A stretch of DNA of 64,000 nucleotides from Notospermus geniculatus (Eukaryota > Nemertea > Pilidiophora > Heteronemertea > Lineidae). This document shows positions 35,143 to 48,900 of this stretch, piece after piece. The position numbers and the translations under genes are program-made. Every line of letters starts with the position of its first letter. Position 1 is the first letter of the stretch. The stretch spans positions 171,148 through 235,147 of the forward strand of contig NMRB01001032.1 in NCBI GenBank assembly GCA_002633025.1, written 5' to 3'. A model generated the notes under the pieces. The model saw only the letters and a list, made by a program, of their open reading frames with translations, searched no databases and had not been told where the DNA came from.

Positions 35143-37516
35143 GCACACAACTCGGTCACCGAATTCGATGAAGGATTGTTTTCAAATCCCTGTTGTATAA
35201 ATCGAACAGAATACAAATCTCCTTTAATTATCCAAATTGCTGCATTTTATCATCGTTAGCTCGAAGCTTGAAGCACGCAGTTTCATCTTCACGATAAATT
35301 TAACTCGGAATGTATCCACAGGGGAAATTCGTCTGCTTTATCCGAGAACTATTATCTCTAATCCCGCCTTCCTCCAAAAATAGGAATCAGCAGTTGCTCG
35401 CAGTGCTGGCGAGCAGAAAAAGAGGTCGGCCCTGTTGTTATCCAAAAGGTTCACTCATCACTGGCGTGAATCACTAGACGATTATGATGTTGTTGCTGTT
35501 AGTGTATGGCTAAAGTCCACTGAGCACCGTTGGTGTCTGGTAACATCTCCTTGCTTATCCTCCAACCACTGCTGCAGCCACATGACGGTGCTCCGGCTTA
35601 AACTGACAACCCTCAGTGACTACCTACAGACTGAAGCTAACCTTCCTATCCGCTCAATACCAATAACTAACCAGATAGCATTCAACACCGCGTTAGCTCC
35701 CGCGTGTTAGCTGGTCGATCGTCTCCCACTGAATGAACTATTGCACCAATCCCCTCCTGACGAGCGGTCCTACGCCGAACCCATTATTAGGTTAGCCAAA
35801 TTTCATTCATGGAAGGGTCCGCAAATTGGCCTTTTAAAATTAAGCCAGCTTTGACGCTGTGGGCCTAATTTCTCCAGTCGGGCTTGTTTTTCCTGTTTGA
35901 TCGAAAGTGCTAGGCCCTAATAATCCCTCGACATGTCCGGCGATACCATTTGCCACAATGTTTGCTAAAGACATCGTCTCTGGGTTCTCCTTTCCCTAAA
36001 GCTTTCCGCCAATTCAGTAATAAATGGAAGAGAAGACGTCACATCTCATACCGAAAACTGCACTGACGTGACCGAAGAATCCACGGTACTATTACCTGAC
36101 GATGATGAAGGCCATCAGACGCTGTAGTAGGCCTTCATTCACAGCGCCGGATGAATTAGTGTGACACAGATTTTTTCCACAACCCCGAGATCACACACAA
36201 CGATGGTACGTTGGCATTCAATCCAAATCAGGGAACTTACTCAAATAGGCCTTAACCCGGTACTCCATCCTCTTCGAAACGTCATGTTTGAGGACTTCAA
36301 GAGTCTTGAAACATTTCCGTTCTCCACCGAATAACTTCGGCGGTGGTTCTCTACTTAATCTAAGCCAATCATTTCTCATTTGCAGAAAGTAGGACAATCA
36401 ATGGGTGATCCATACACGTCGGCAAAACTTGAAATACTAGAATAGACTGCAGGTCGATAACAATGCCACTGGCATCAGATATCGTCTGAACGTTTTTTTC
36501 GACAACTGGCTTTTTGTTGTAACGGAATAAATCATTCTTTACTCGTTGTCCAAGGTCACAGTCGATAAAATACCTGGGACATTACTTTGCCAACAGTGCC
36601 GAAGTCCAGTAAGAGTGATCAATGACACCTTCCATGTAGAATCCTCTCGCCAGCGATGATCGCCCCCAGCTGGTGATTGCCCAATATAAAAAAAATGCCA
36701 AAACCCACATCGTCTCTAGTCTGCGTTGGCAGGCGAGAAGATCTTTGATGATTAGTAGATCGCTTGCGATATTGCCTCATGTGTGCGACTGAGCGTATCA
36801 ATGATTTTATCACTCAGGCGCAGGTTTTCTCCAGGCATTTCTGTTTTCCCTGCTGTCGCCTGCATTTCTTCGCCATATATCAAAAGAGCCAGTAAATGGC
36901 CGCACTTTTGGCGCGTGGCTTTCAACTCGAATTTCCCGCCGGCACGCAAAACCGCGATAGACTGATCCTTTGTCTTCGAGCCGCTCCGCTAAATACGCGC
37001 AGCGGCTCCAGGACAGGGACCAGTCTACTCGCCGGAAACAGGTGCGCGCTCTTGTGCGCATGTCACATTTCCTTAGTTACCATTTATTTCATGTATTTCC
37101 ATGCTGCTGCTGTCATTTTTCACTTTCTTGGAGATACACTTCTCATTAAAATAACATTCCTGTATGTTATTTTTATATCTGAATATACCGAAGATTTGTT
37201 TCTGCGTAAATTTTGCGTCAGGCTGTGCCTTGATCACCAAACGAAACATGCCCAAAAATCCATCTCACACACACGCACAACAACAAATGTATGCATGTCA
37301 GCAGCATGGTCAGTGCATAGAGGGCTAAGGCCTATGCTAATGCACATGATCCACTGCACTGCCACTGGTGGTGGACATTGACATCACCAAGCCAAGCGTA
37401 TAATACATGTAATAGGGCCTGCTACGGCCTAGCTAGGCCCATCACTAGGCTACTTCTTAGATTGGCCGAATTGACTGAGTAATGGGGAACTTTTCTGCCG
37501 TCGGTGGCCGTAAGTA

Positions 37517-37680
37517 AGAGGCCGCCTGTTGTTACCGGTCCTAGAACGTCGCAAAATTTGACGTCAAGTGCGTGAGCCACGGCGCCCACGTCATTATGGA
37601 CGACGTTGTGGCATGCATTTCTGCCCTATGTGACGTCAAATTTCATGACGTTCTGGGACCGGTAACTCGTAGCGGCCTCT
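37517..37680. mobile_element. 164-bp foldback element with TGACGTCA in both arms
   Basis: The left arm runs from AGAGGCCGCC through TTACCGGTCC and AGAACGTC to TTTGACGTCA. The right arm is its near complement and ends GCGGCCTCT. The pairing arms are about 50 nt each. Its sequence is unrelated to the 10376/15015 family apart from the CRE. Confidence 0.7.
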
Positions 37681-37817
37681 GACGGCTCCAAAGTTCCTCA
37701 TTAGAAGTGCATGTCAATAGCCTATATCTGCTGGCCTGCTGAGTAGTCTGAGACTCAACTTACATGACTTAAACAGTTAAACTTCGTGACTTCGTCGACT
37801 TCGTTCATCGACATGAG

Positions 37818-38713
37818 GGTCATTCCATGCCAAGTCACCTAGAGGTGTACACCAGTCCCCCTCAGATTTTGCTGAAAAAATTACTAAAAATACTATAGGG
37901 TGTTTAGGCAACAAATCCAAAATTTTAGGTGTTTTCGGTGAACGGTTTTTGAATTATGGCACTTTGAGCGTCGGGTAACACCCCACTATTTGTGACCCAA
38001 AATGCCCAACTCTCATTCTGAAGCGTTTCTGAGCACTCATAACTTCCTAGTCAGTTGAGACACAGATCTGAGTTTGGCTAGGATAGGGTATTCTAGCCCN
38101 NNNNNNNNNNNNNNNNNNNNNNNNNNNNNNNNNNNNNNNNNNNNNNNNNNNNNNNNNNNNNNNNNNNNNNNNNNNNNNNNNNNNNNCTCCTAGAATAATA
38201 ATTATGGCTCCTATCAAGCCAAAATTGCTTCTGCCGAGAGTCCGTTCCTCATATATTGTCAATAAAATGCTTTCATAGCCTTTTGACAGCAGATGTTGAT
38301 CAGGGGGCTTTTGAAAAATGGAAAAAAAGAAAAAGGGTTCGTTCAAAATTCAATTTTGATTCGACTGTATCTTGAAGAGGGGACATTCTTTCTCTTTTCT
38401 GATAGCATATTCTGAAAAGCTGGGCTAGAATACCCTATCCTAGCCAAACTCAGATCTGTATCTCAACTAAGTAGGAAGTTATGAGTGCTCAGAAACGCTT
38501 CAGAATGAGAGTTGTGCATTTGGGGTCACAAATAGTGGGATGTTACCCAATGTTCAAATTGTCATAATTCAAAAACCGTTCAATGAAAACACCTAAAATT
38601 TTGGATTTCTTGCTTAAACACCCTATAGTATTTCTAGTAATTTTTTCACTAAAATCTGAGAGGGGTTGGTGTAAAATTTCCAAAATTTTAGGTGATTTGG
38701 CATGGAATGACCC
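37818..38713. mobile_element. Large foldback element, about 285-bp arms around an N gap
   Basis: It starts GGGTCATTCCATGCCAAGTC and ends with the complement (GGCATGGAATGACCC). The arms 37818-38099 and 38424-38713 are inverted copies along their whole length, for example GGCTAGGATAGGGTATTCTA against TAGAATACCCTATCCTAGCC. ATGA lies directly outside both ends (37814-37817, 38714-38717), a possible 4-bp target duplication. The centre contains 87 N at 38100-38186. Confidence 0.85.
38100..38186. other. Assembly gap, 87 N
   Basis: The gap falls exactly at the inner edge of the left arm of the foldback element, as expected when a long hairpin or repeat stops reads or assembly. Confidence 0.95.
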
Positions 38714-38827
38714 ATGACGACAGCCTATCACACCGCCTATCGGACCGACTCGGAACGGAAGTGATCGATGGTGGAAGTGACGACGTCAGTCATCATGTCA
38801 GTCGTCAGTCGTACGACGTAGACCTAG

Positions 38828-38990
38828 CCTGGGGGCCCTAGTCCTACATGTAGGTAGGGCCTAGCCTAGGCCTAGGGCCTAGCCTAGGCCCTACGCCCCT
38901 AGGCCTACCCCGTAATAGTAGGCCTAGGGGCCTATACATGCTATAGCATGATAGGCCTAGGCCTAGTAGGTAGGGCTAGGCCGAGCCTAC
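38828..38990. repeat. AGGCCT/TAGGCC-rich low-complexity block
   Basis: Overlapping AGGCCT and CCTAGG words, both self-complementary, fill about 160 bases. Smaller blocks occur at 21420-21560, 37395-37450 and 39680-39785. No constant unit length is seen, so this is a compositional bias and not a clean satellite. Confidence 0.7.
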
Positions 38991-39931
38991 TCATTGACTC
39001 AATGGCACACAATGGAACTGATCGGGGATTCGTTCCTTTTCCTTGTATGATACAATAGGCCTACATGTAGCTAGGCCTATAGACATGGCCCACAAATAAC
39101 GGGACACCCGGTCCAGTTTTCGACCATCTCCTAAAGATCTTAGCAGAAATCAGATTTAGCTTGAGAATAATTTTATTCTTGGGCTGGCCATTGGAAAGAG
39201 GATTACTTCTGGATATTGGCAATCCAAAAATTTTGGAACCCAAATGATAGAAGATTTAGAAAAGAGTGATTTTATTGAGGCAATCATCGGGAAAATGGTC
39301 ACAATTCGTGTGTGCGGCGGGCGTGACGTTACGTCATTGGCGTCACGACGCAACAGTTTTCAATGCTTTTCCACGGCAAAAACGTGCATTTATGGAAACT
39401 TTGGAACTAAAATTTCAGCTTCTATCGGTCTGCACACCTGTGTTGATGAGATACACGCCATGCTGTTTACACAGGTTAAGTCTACTGGTAATTAGCTGCA
39501 AGATGAGGGGTCAATTGTTATGTTAAACTTTCTGGCTTTCTCACAACGAGGATTTCAAAATGGGATGCAAAAACCAACTTGGCAAACATAGCCCCGCAAT
39601 CAACGGGCCATGTCTATAGTGCAGGCCCTGCAAGGCAACCTACCGGTACCGTAGCCCCCCCCCGCCATCCTACCTGCTATGTTTGTCAAGTAGGATGTAG
39701 GCCTTGGTCTTGGATGGATGTAGGCCTAGGCTTGGCCTACCTAGACCTAGGCCTAGATAGATGTCGATGAACAGGCCTTTAGGTATGCTACACAACAACA
39801 AAAACATGAAAAAGTACTACAGTGTGTAGGGCTTCATGATTGGCCCCAGTAGTATGTTAGGCCTGCTGCTAAGTACGGTAGGTAAATAGTATTGTCTGCT
39901 TCCTAATGTTTGTTGATTCATTTCAGCCACA

Positions 39932-42900
39932 ATGGGTGACTCAGAGCCACAGCAAGTGAGGGCACCTGAACCTATCACCATCACTGTCATAAGAGCAAGA
40001 AATCTGGTGAGCAGGCGGCATGTGGACAAAGATGCAATTCCATGTAATTCATGTAGCACTGACAGTTTATATCGACTGTACAGATTTAGGTCTGACCCTT
40101 TCACTGCCAAGACCAATTTTGTCTAAATTAAAATATCTAAAAGTTTGAACGAATGAAAAACACCTGGAACCCAGTCCCATAGTTGTTCGTTGGAAAGCTC
40201 GCAGTAAGTGCTCCCCAGTGAATATCTATGTGACAGGGTTTCTATGTGTGTGTGTTTAGGGTTTTATTGATCTGTTTCCCTTCATGTTACAGAGGGGTTC
40301 GAAGGGTGACAGTATTCAGGCAGTTGTCAAGGTGGAATTTGGCGAGAAAACTCTGGGTGAATCTCCAAAAGTGGACTGTACTCCTGATGTTCCTGCCGAA
40401 TACAATTATCAAACAACTGTCAACTGTACATTTGAAGATCCTTTAGCCTTGGATGAGCTAGCCTGTAAACCTCTTGTGTGTAAGTCATACTGATGGAAGA
40501 CGCTATTATCATTATTATCTTGTGTCATGGTTTGCTAACAAGTTGATGTAATCGCTTGAGTGTTTCATGGTAAATTTTACTGCAAGTGGCCTCTGTGAAC
40601 TAATTGGTACTTCCTCTAAAAGCTGTCTCCATCCTGATTGCTTTTATTTGGAAATAATGAAAGGGGCTCCCGAACTTAGTCAAATGTGCCATTCGATCTC
40701 TGATTATGTATACTCCAGCAGAAACCCTGATTAGGGTCTTTTTCTTGCCATTTCTAGTGACTATAACTGAAGTTCTACCAAAGGAGAAGAAGCAGAAAGA
40801 GGAGAAGACAGTGATTTTGGGACAGTGTACCTTCGATCTACTGCCTTTGGTGAAAGGTATGTAAGTGAAATGAGAAGTGTCGTTGTTCACAAAGTTTATA
40901 AGAAAACAGAATGCTTTTCAGACATGCACTGAGTGTCAAAAGTTTCCAAGAAGGAAGAACTGCATACCAGTCGTTTCATAGTCAAGCCAACAAGACACAA
41001 TTCATTTTGTAGTCAAACCAACAAGGCACAATTCATTTCGTAGTCAAACCAAGGCACAAGTCATTTCATAGTTATTTGCTTTGGTTTCATTTGCTTCCAA
41101 TCAAATGTATATTTGGTGATTATCTTTCCTTTACAGGAGCCCTAAAGCATAAATACACTCTACAGATCCATCCTGTGCCTGGATCACCAATAGAAAACTC
41201 CCCTCCAGATCTCCCTGTTGTAAGTTTAACACTATCATCGTATTATTGGTGTAATCTGAATGATATTGACTGGAAACCTCTCATTCTTTCCAAAGCCTCT
41301 AATTAGAAAGGATGATTTGGGCTGTTATCCCCAATGGCAACTTTTCTGAGTACTTACAAGAAAAGGACCAAATACCATAAGTTATCTGAAAATGACATCC
41401 CATGTTTTGATTTCAGCCGGAGCTAGATGTCAGTATTTCTGTCAATGATCCCTTGCTCACTGAAGCCCAGCTGGAAGATTGTAACTTGATGACGATCACC
41501 GTGGAGTCCCTCTATTCGCCTCCAGATTCCTGGCAGCTGACTGGACCACAGCATATGTACACCATCTCTTTACCGGTTCCGATCACGTCTGAGGTTTGTG
41601 TTGGATAGGGATTAGATGTTCTCATTGAGAGATATTCTCCTTGTCAAGGAGTCCACTAAGGGAAGTTCTACTGTAATTGTTTTCTTGTGCGTGGATGTGA
41701 TGAAGGGTCAGATGTTCGCCTCCTCTTGCAGAGGATTCAGTTTATATTCATTGTCACCTCTACCGGTACTTAACAAGTAAATCCCCCTCTTCATCATACA
41801 ATTCATTGACTCAATTCTCCTTGCAGAAAGAGAACACCATTGTTTTTCCAAATGGCGTCCTAAAACCATCTGCTGAGAAAGAGCCCGTGACCAAACAGAA
41901 GAAATGGTTAATGCCAGGAACAGCTCAGGGGAATGCAGGACTTATGCCCGATTGGTGAGGAGTTCTCTCATCTCTGTTATTCTCTCAGTTTCATATTGAA
42001 ATATTCAATCTACAGACCTGACTCTACATAGTTTGCCCAGATAATCTTTCAAACGATGATACCTTGTATCCTGGTTACAGCTTCATCTCGAGCGATCCAG
42101 TTGAAGACGAGGATGGAGATTACCGAGCCAAGGAGGACCGTGAACACCGATCTGTTGCTGAACAAGAGAAGAATCGAGTTGTGTGGAACTCTGAGAGGAG
42201 AAGTCACCTGGAAAACTCGGCCTGTAAAAGGTGATTAAAAACCAAATCATTGTTATGTGATACAAAGTGCTGAAATGTCCTTATGTACCCTAAAATGTCA
42301 GATTAGAAGCAATACACAGGGTGTTGACCATCTCTTTTGGACAGTCTGTAAGATTTCCGTCAAGAAAATAAGCTTAGAAATATGTGTGATGATCATTTGC
42401 CAACAGTACATGAAATTCACATCATCAAGCAGCATCCTCTTCCATTGTTTTCCAGCCTGCAGGACAAGATAGCCAAGAACAGGTATTGGCCAGTTGAGGT
42501 GATGAGGATTGCAGCGCCGTCTGGTGGCAAAGGCAAAAAAGTGAGTATCATGTCACCATTAATATCTATTTCAGCATGATCAAACACTAACATTGTCTTG
42601 TGTAATTGTTTTGATAACATTTTGTGTTTGTCTTTTCCTCACTCCAGTTGACGAATCATTGTTATTGTAAAATGGAGCAAACCATTCTCAAACTTCATCT
42701 TGTCCAAGTTTTAATGTAACTGTCACCAGCATTTTGCCTCTTATAAAATCATAATGCTCAATTTTACTTCGCATTTATGTTATCACTTAATGGTTTTAAT
42801 AGAATGTGTTTGGTACCGGTATATGTGTGCACAGTCAGCACCCATCAACACCAAAATATTAAAGTACCCCAGTACATGTATTCCTATCATTTTACTTCAA

Positions 42901-45900
42901 TCAAACATCACCTTTTGCATCAGTGCATCATCGAATCGATCAGTTTTGTTGATAGAATGAGAAACTTGCAGAACTAGACAACAGGGAGGTGCTGTGAGCG
43001 GTCGTACCTTTTCTTTTCCGTTTCATGTCTTTGCACTACGTTAAGTCAAGGATGTCTTGACGCGATGTCATGGCATTGCTTTGCTCTGTTTTGGGGTACC
43101 ACCACTTGCAGTGCTGACCTGCTGGGATAAAAACTTCCACGAGTTCCTCATATTGTCTTTTGTGTTGGGACGTTTCATTGCCAGTGAATTTGTTGATGCT
43201 TTGGATGTAATTCACATCTAACATGTCTTGACTTGCCTGATTCACTTTTCATCTTGTGCACCTTGGAGAAATGGGTCTGTATTGTGTTAAAATATGATGT
43301 GATAGCTTGCTGTGTTGTTAGAGATTCCTTCATTATCATGTTTGCTCCTGTTGTCTCGTCTTGGAGGGATTGATACCAACAAATTTGGATGAATGGGGAA
43401 CCTGCAACCTGACGAGCAGTGCTGTGATGTGAGCATACAACCCGTAAGATGTAAAAAAGTGGCAAACTAAAGCAGTGATGTCAGGCCAGGACGTCCATGA
43501 AGCAGGCAAAAATTGGGGTGTATGCTGTCTGTGCTGCCACATTGAAGAGTTTTGGAGATTCCTCGTTGATTTTCATACTCCGTGCTGTTATGCATCGCCA
43601 AAGTGTTTGGGCCTATCTGGTGATCAAACATGGGGTGGCCGTCACTTGACACAAATGAAAGTTGGGAGAAAGACAATCCTGCTGAAGTATGAGTCCCTTC
43701 AAGAATGTTCAAACACCACTATAACCTTTGTGCAGATTTATTGTGCGATTGATGTTATACAATTGTGTAATTGATGTTATAGTTTGTGTAGCTCCTCAAA
43801 ATGGCAAGTCTGTGTGTTCCCAGGCTACCAGCTTATCCAGCCAAACTCGTAGAGTAGTTTAGTGACAGTTGAAAGGTCTTGATGTGGAGGTGACTGGCTT
43901 CTCGATCAGTCAGTACTCTGTCGGAAATTAAGATGTAGGGTTGACAGCCTAGTGGTTAACAGGTCTGCTTTGCAAATGGAAGTCCCGTTTTCAAATCCTG
44001 CTTGAGCTAAATGGGATAAATCATTCCTGTCTCTTCAAGTCATTGCATGAACAGTAATCCATGGTGCCTTGTACAATGAGATTCAATAACCAGCCATACT
44101 CTCTTGTCGGTTTGAGAGATTGCCATGATTCTTGAGAGAATTCTACTTACCACTGAGTCAGGCGTCAGTTGTTTCGTTTCTTTGATAGCCAAATAATTTG
44201 TAACATTTTCATATCCAAGTTGACTTTAGCACCCTCCTGATGCCATGTTCATTTTGAGCCCTGAATTGATGGTGATCTTTGTCTTGATTTCAGGATGATG
44301 ATGGTGGCATCAGTTTCCATGGCGTTGCTTATGTCAACATGGCCCCATTGTTGTATCCTGGAGGTGAGTGTAGTAAGAAATTGTAGTCATACAGGTATAC
44401 TGGCAGTCTGTAAAACGATGTTACTTCAGATGTGTGTCCCTCCAATAAGTGCAGTGTGCACTGTGCCACTCCATGTCCAAATGTACAGTGCGTCACTTCA
44501 GGTGTGCTGTCAATGCGGAGTGCCACTCCAAATCCAAATATGCAGTGCCACTCCAGATGCGCTCTGTGTAAGACAAAGTATTATAAATCATTTTGATATT
44601 GTCTCTCTTACAGTGAAGCGAATCCGTGGAGCATACAAAGTGGCAGCATTTAATGAGAGTGAAGTTTTTGAAAAGGTAAGTGGTGTCAAATGGATTTCCT
44701 GCTTTAGTAACACATCCACTTGTTGAAATTCTGATTTGGAAATGTATGTCCACGCTTCGTAGATGATTAGTGTCTCATCCATTTTCTGTGTTTTCAGACA
44801 AAAAGAAAGGGAACCCTGGCCGATGAGGTAGCAAGGATTGCGAGTGGTATGATGAGCCGTAGTGCCAACTCGCCATTCCCGAAGAAAGGGGATGGAAAGG
44901 GGGGTGACAAACCTGGTAAAGAACCAAAGAAAGGAGTAAGTTATCTGATCAACTGTTTTTGATTTCTCATTATGCGGACTTGAATCCAGTCAAAATCAAT
45001 CTTAAATCACTCATTGATAGTTGGATTTAGTTAATCCAGCAGCGTCTATTTCAAATTCATTTTAACCCTGTCATCGGTTAAACCAAAAACTACCATCTGA
45101 AAGTACATTTGTTCCGAATTGACAAAGGGTGGTATAACAACACATGGCACCTCGAATCAACACAAAAGGAATGACCCAAACTCTGCCTGCCAGTGATAAA
45201 AGGCAGTATCTGTATTACCGGTATTTAAGTAGCAACACAGCAGAAATCAGCTCATGATATCAAACAAAGACATGCAAGCACATCAGACCCTCTACCCTCT
45301 ATATCAGTCATTCCACAACAGGTACCCAAAAGCCAGGTCATATGTGACCCACCACTACAAAACCAGTGCTAAGTCACACGGAAAATGAGCCTAAATGTAT
45401 GACATGATACCAGGAGATAATAGTCAGACAATACTGAAATTGACAAAATTTTATGTGACCCTCCACCACAAAACAAGTCATCAATCACTCTGAGGTTGGC
45501 AAGTTGGGACCAACATATTTGTCAATTTCAGTATTGTTTGTCTGTCTATTGTGAAGGCTGAGTTCTGTCTTTATCTCCTGGTGTCATGTCACGTTTAGGC
45601 TCATTTTCCGGCCAACATAACACTGGTTTTGTAGTGGAGGGTCACATTATCATTTCCCCCACAGCAAACATGGTATGCATTTCACTGGTTTCACCCTAAC
45701 ATGATTAATCTAAACACTGCATTTCCTGATATCTAACCTACAGACTTTGAGACAAATGTCTTTCTCCAATGTCACACTGGCATCTCGAGTCTTATTGGTA
45801 AGAGTTTAAAATCAGGCAAGATTGCTCTTGGTTTTTCTTCATTCGTGTGCCCAATCCATTGATTTTCTGATGCAACTTGCCATATGATTTTATTCCCTAA

Positions 45901-48900
45901 ATTTCATGCTTGTCTACCAGTCCAATGTGCATGGCAGACTTTGTGGTCCATCTGAATGCTTTCGTACCCGTTCCTCTGTTGTATCATAAGAGTATCCTGC
46001 CTTATAAGATACACCCAGGTTCCAGGACCAATATCGTGAACCCTCGCCTTTGTAAGCATGTATGCATGGTGTCATAAACCTTTGCTGTGTCCCTGACCCT
46101 GTCCCATCTCACAACACATAAAACCTTCAACACCACATGCATGAACGTGCACACTGACTCCCAGCAAGATCACACATACATCTATACACCAATCCATCCA
46201 TGCCTCTGTGAGGAAGTCTACAAAAACCTGTCGGATGTCACTGAATGATCAACAAAGGATGTCACTGTCAGATTGCCTGTGCATTGATCTGCTACTGTTA
46301 ACTTGTTACGAAGTACATTTCAGGAGTGATTTCCTTAAATGCAACTTCGACGGGTTTTCCTAGCCTGCCTCACATCTTCCTAGAAAATACATTTTAATGG
46401 GAGCAAAGTTAAAATGTTGAGAGTGTAAGCTAAATGTGATCTGTCTTACATTTCAACCTGAAATAGAGAGAGTGTCTAAGTCGTAAACAGAGTTGGAGGA
46501 CACTGTCGAGTAAGGTATGATATTAGGCGGTGGTCTACTTGTTGTCTGTAACAGTTAATACGTGGGTTGGCTGTACATTATTGTTGGTACACATGGTAAC
46601 CGTAAGGTGGAGATGACCTGTCCTTGGCTTGTTATTTGACTTCAGAATGATTTGATTGCCACTTACACAAACCATAACTTCATCCAATGTTTTATTATGA
46701 ACCTCAGTGTATTGCTGAATGTATTTTGCTTTGTCGTTTCCTCTCTCTGTGATGTTTACAATTTTCGATGTTTGAGGAGTGGTTTTAGTCAGGCTTCCTG
46801 CCAGTGGTGGACGGCAGTGGGTGTCTTTTTCACTGCACGGGCTGAAAAGGTTTGATACTGACCATGAAATTCGACAAAATCTTTTCGGTACATTTTCCCC
46901 AGATTGGTCTGAATCCGTCCACCACTCAAGGATTGCTGGGCAAAACCCTGTTCAGTGTTACAGCAACCTCCACTGGAGGTATCTGAATCCTTGCAATAGC
47001 TTTTGATGATCGTGCATTTGAATTTGTCATACTGTTTCGTTTTGTAGTAAGACCAACTTGTTGTATGGCTTTTGTTGTACAATTAAAAGCTGGCCAAGAT
47101 GTCACACTTGTGAGGCATGGCCTCTCCCCGAGTGAGTGGATTTCGGTGAATGCCAGCACTGTAGTTTCATATTCTCATCCTGAGCTCATATTTGTTCCTC
47201 CTTACAGCTCTGGTCCATCTTTTCCCTTCTATTCTGCTGGTATTCCCAGTAGCACCCAAGATTCTTTCCCCTTCTTCCCCCTGTATTCATTTCGTCTTAA
47301 TTTCTGACCTTTCTTTAGAAAGAGGGCAAAGGTGACAAAGAGAAGGAGGAGGTTGGTAGCAAATCACCAGTCACCACCACTTTAGAGCATAGCTCCCCGC
47401 GTCTGCACATTGCATCCATGTATTCAGTTCCTAGATGTAGCATTTATTTTGTTTATAAGGTTTACTGACACTGACTCTTGTCTCTCAGATGTGTACAGTG
47501 TTATTATAAGTCACAAACATTTGGTGTTGGGGTGTACTTATAGATGGGGCAAGTCAGGTGAATTTTATAGGACACATCATCGTAAGGGCCCGGTTCCACC
47601 ACAGCAGATTCCATCACGGTTTACGGCGAGTGGAGCGATTTTCACAGGCATTGGGATAACTACCATGCCGTGTATTGTTAAACTACTGAAGGATTGCCTC
47701 ATCCCAAACCATGTAAAAACGGCACCGCTCGCCGCAAACCACGGCAGAATCCACTGTGTAGTGGAAACGGGGCTTAAAGGTAACATTTAGGGCCTACCCT
47801 TTAGTGACTTAGTATAATTAATGGCATCTTTATCTCATTATTTCAGATATTTCTTTTGATATCCACTGCATTTTAAGTCACTCTGGACATATCCTTCATA
47901 ACCCCTTTAGTCCTTAAATGCACTTCATCATGTCATTTTAAAATGCTGGTGACCCAAGGCCTGTTTCCTCTGCAGTGGCCTCTTGCGATGTTTTCATTGG
48001 CACCAAGTTCCTTCTTCAGCAGGTCATAGCTTAGAGACATTGCAGCTATGGAGGAAGGCCAGTGAAAAATGGCAACTACCGTATGAGAACCCACTGTAGT
48101 TAAAAAGCACCTTTAGAAATTATCTACCCTCCCTTTCACTCATATGATGCATGACTCGAAGTCTGACCTGATGTCAGACTCTTCTGGCATGATGACTCCT
48201 CTGTCATGTTCATTTGCCCCCACTGCAATAGTTCGCTACCTCTTCTCTTTGCAGTGGTTAGAAAACTTAGTTTATACCATCCTGAGGTAATTAGCGCTGC
48301 TTAACGCTCGCTCCCTTTGTCATATTTGCCTCTGTTGATGAAGGGAACAAGCACAATGAAGCAATGATTACCTCATGATGCGTTTATACCCTCCTTGATG
48401 TGAATGAGATTACCTGCATCTTTCTACTGTGCTTCATTCTGTCATCTCATCTTTAGACATCAGTGTCATTCGCTCTTCAAGTGCAGGACCATTCCCTCCC
48501 TACCAACATCTGGTTGCTTATCTTCATTCATTCCTCTTTCAGGCGTCTGCTATGCTGAAGCCCTCAGATACCGGATCAGAGGTTGACCAGGCACCAGTCA
48601 ACCTGGAGGGACTCCAATATGTGGAGAGTAAATCTTACGTCATGTTTGAGATATGTCTGACCCGTCCCTTGGTACCGAAGCGGCCACCAGAAGAACTTGC
48701 AAGAAGGTAGGCCTAATACATGTACTTCACTCTGCTATGTTTCAAGCTCTAAAAATGCTTTGGTCTTGACTATCATTCACAGCATATACAGAATTGTGAC
48801 AACATTTTACGCGTATCTTTTCTCAAGTAACTCTGTTGATCATAACTCCGACAAAAGTGCGGCGACGGGCAGAGGATTTCCAGCAGGCACATGTTTTGTA

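Larger units (their letters stand above)
35143..39931. other. Divergent interval between FAM89 and CFAP70
   Basis: FAM89 (-) and CFAP70 (+) point away from each other across 4.8 kb, so both promoters should be here. CFAP70's first coding exon starts with an acceptor (39926), so at least one 5' UTR exon lies upstream; I could not place it. Contents: CRE-bearing foldback element 37517-37680, large foldback element 37818-38713 with an N gap, and AGGCCT-rich DNA around 38828-38990 and 39680-39785. I see no coding exons. Confidence 0.5.
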
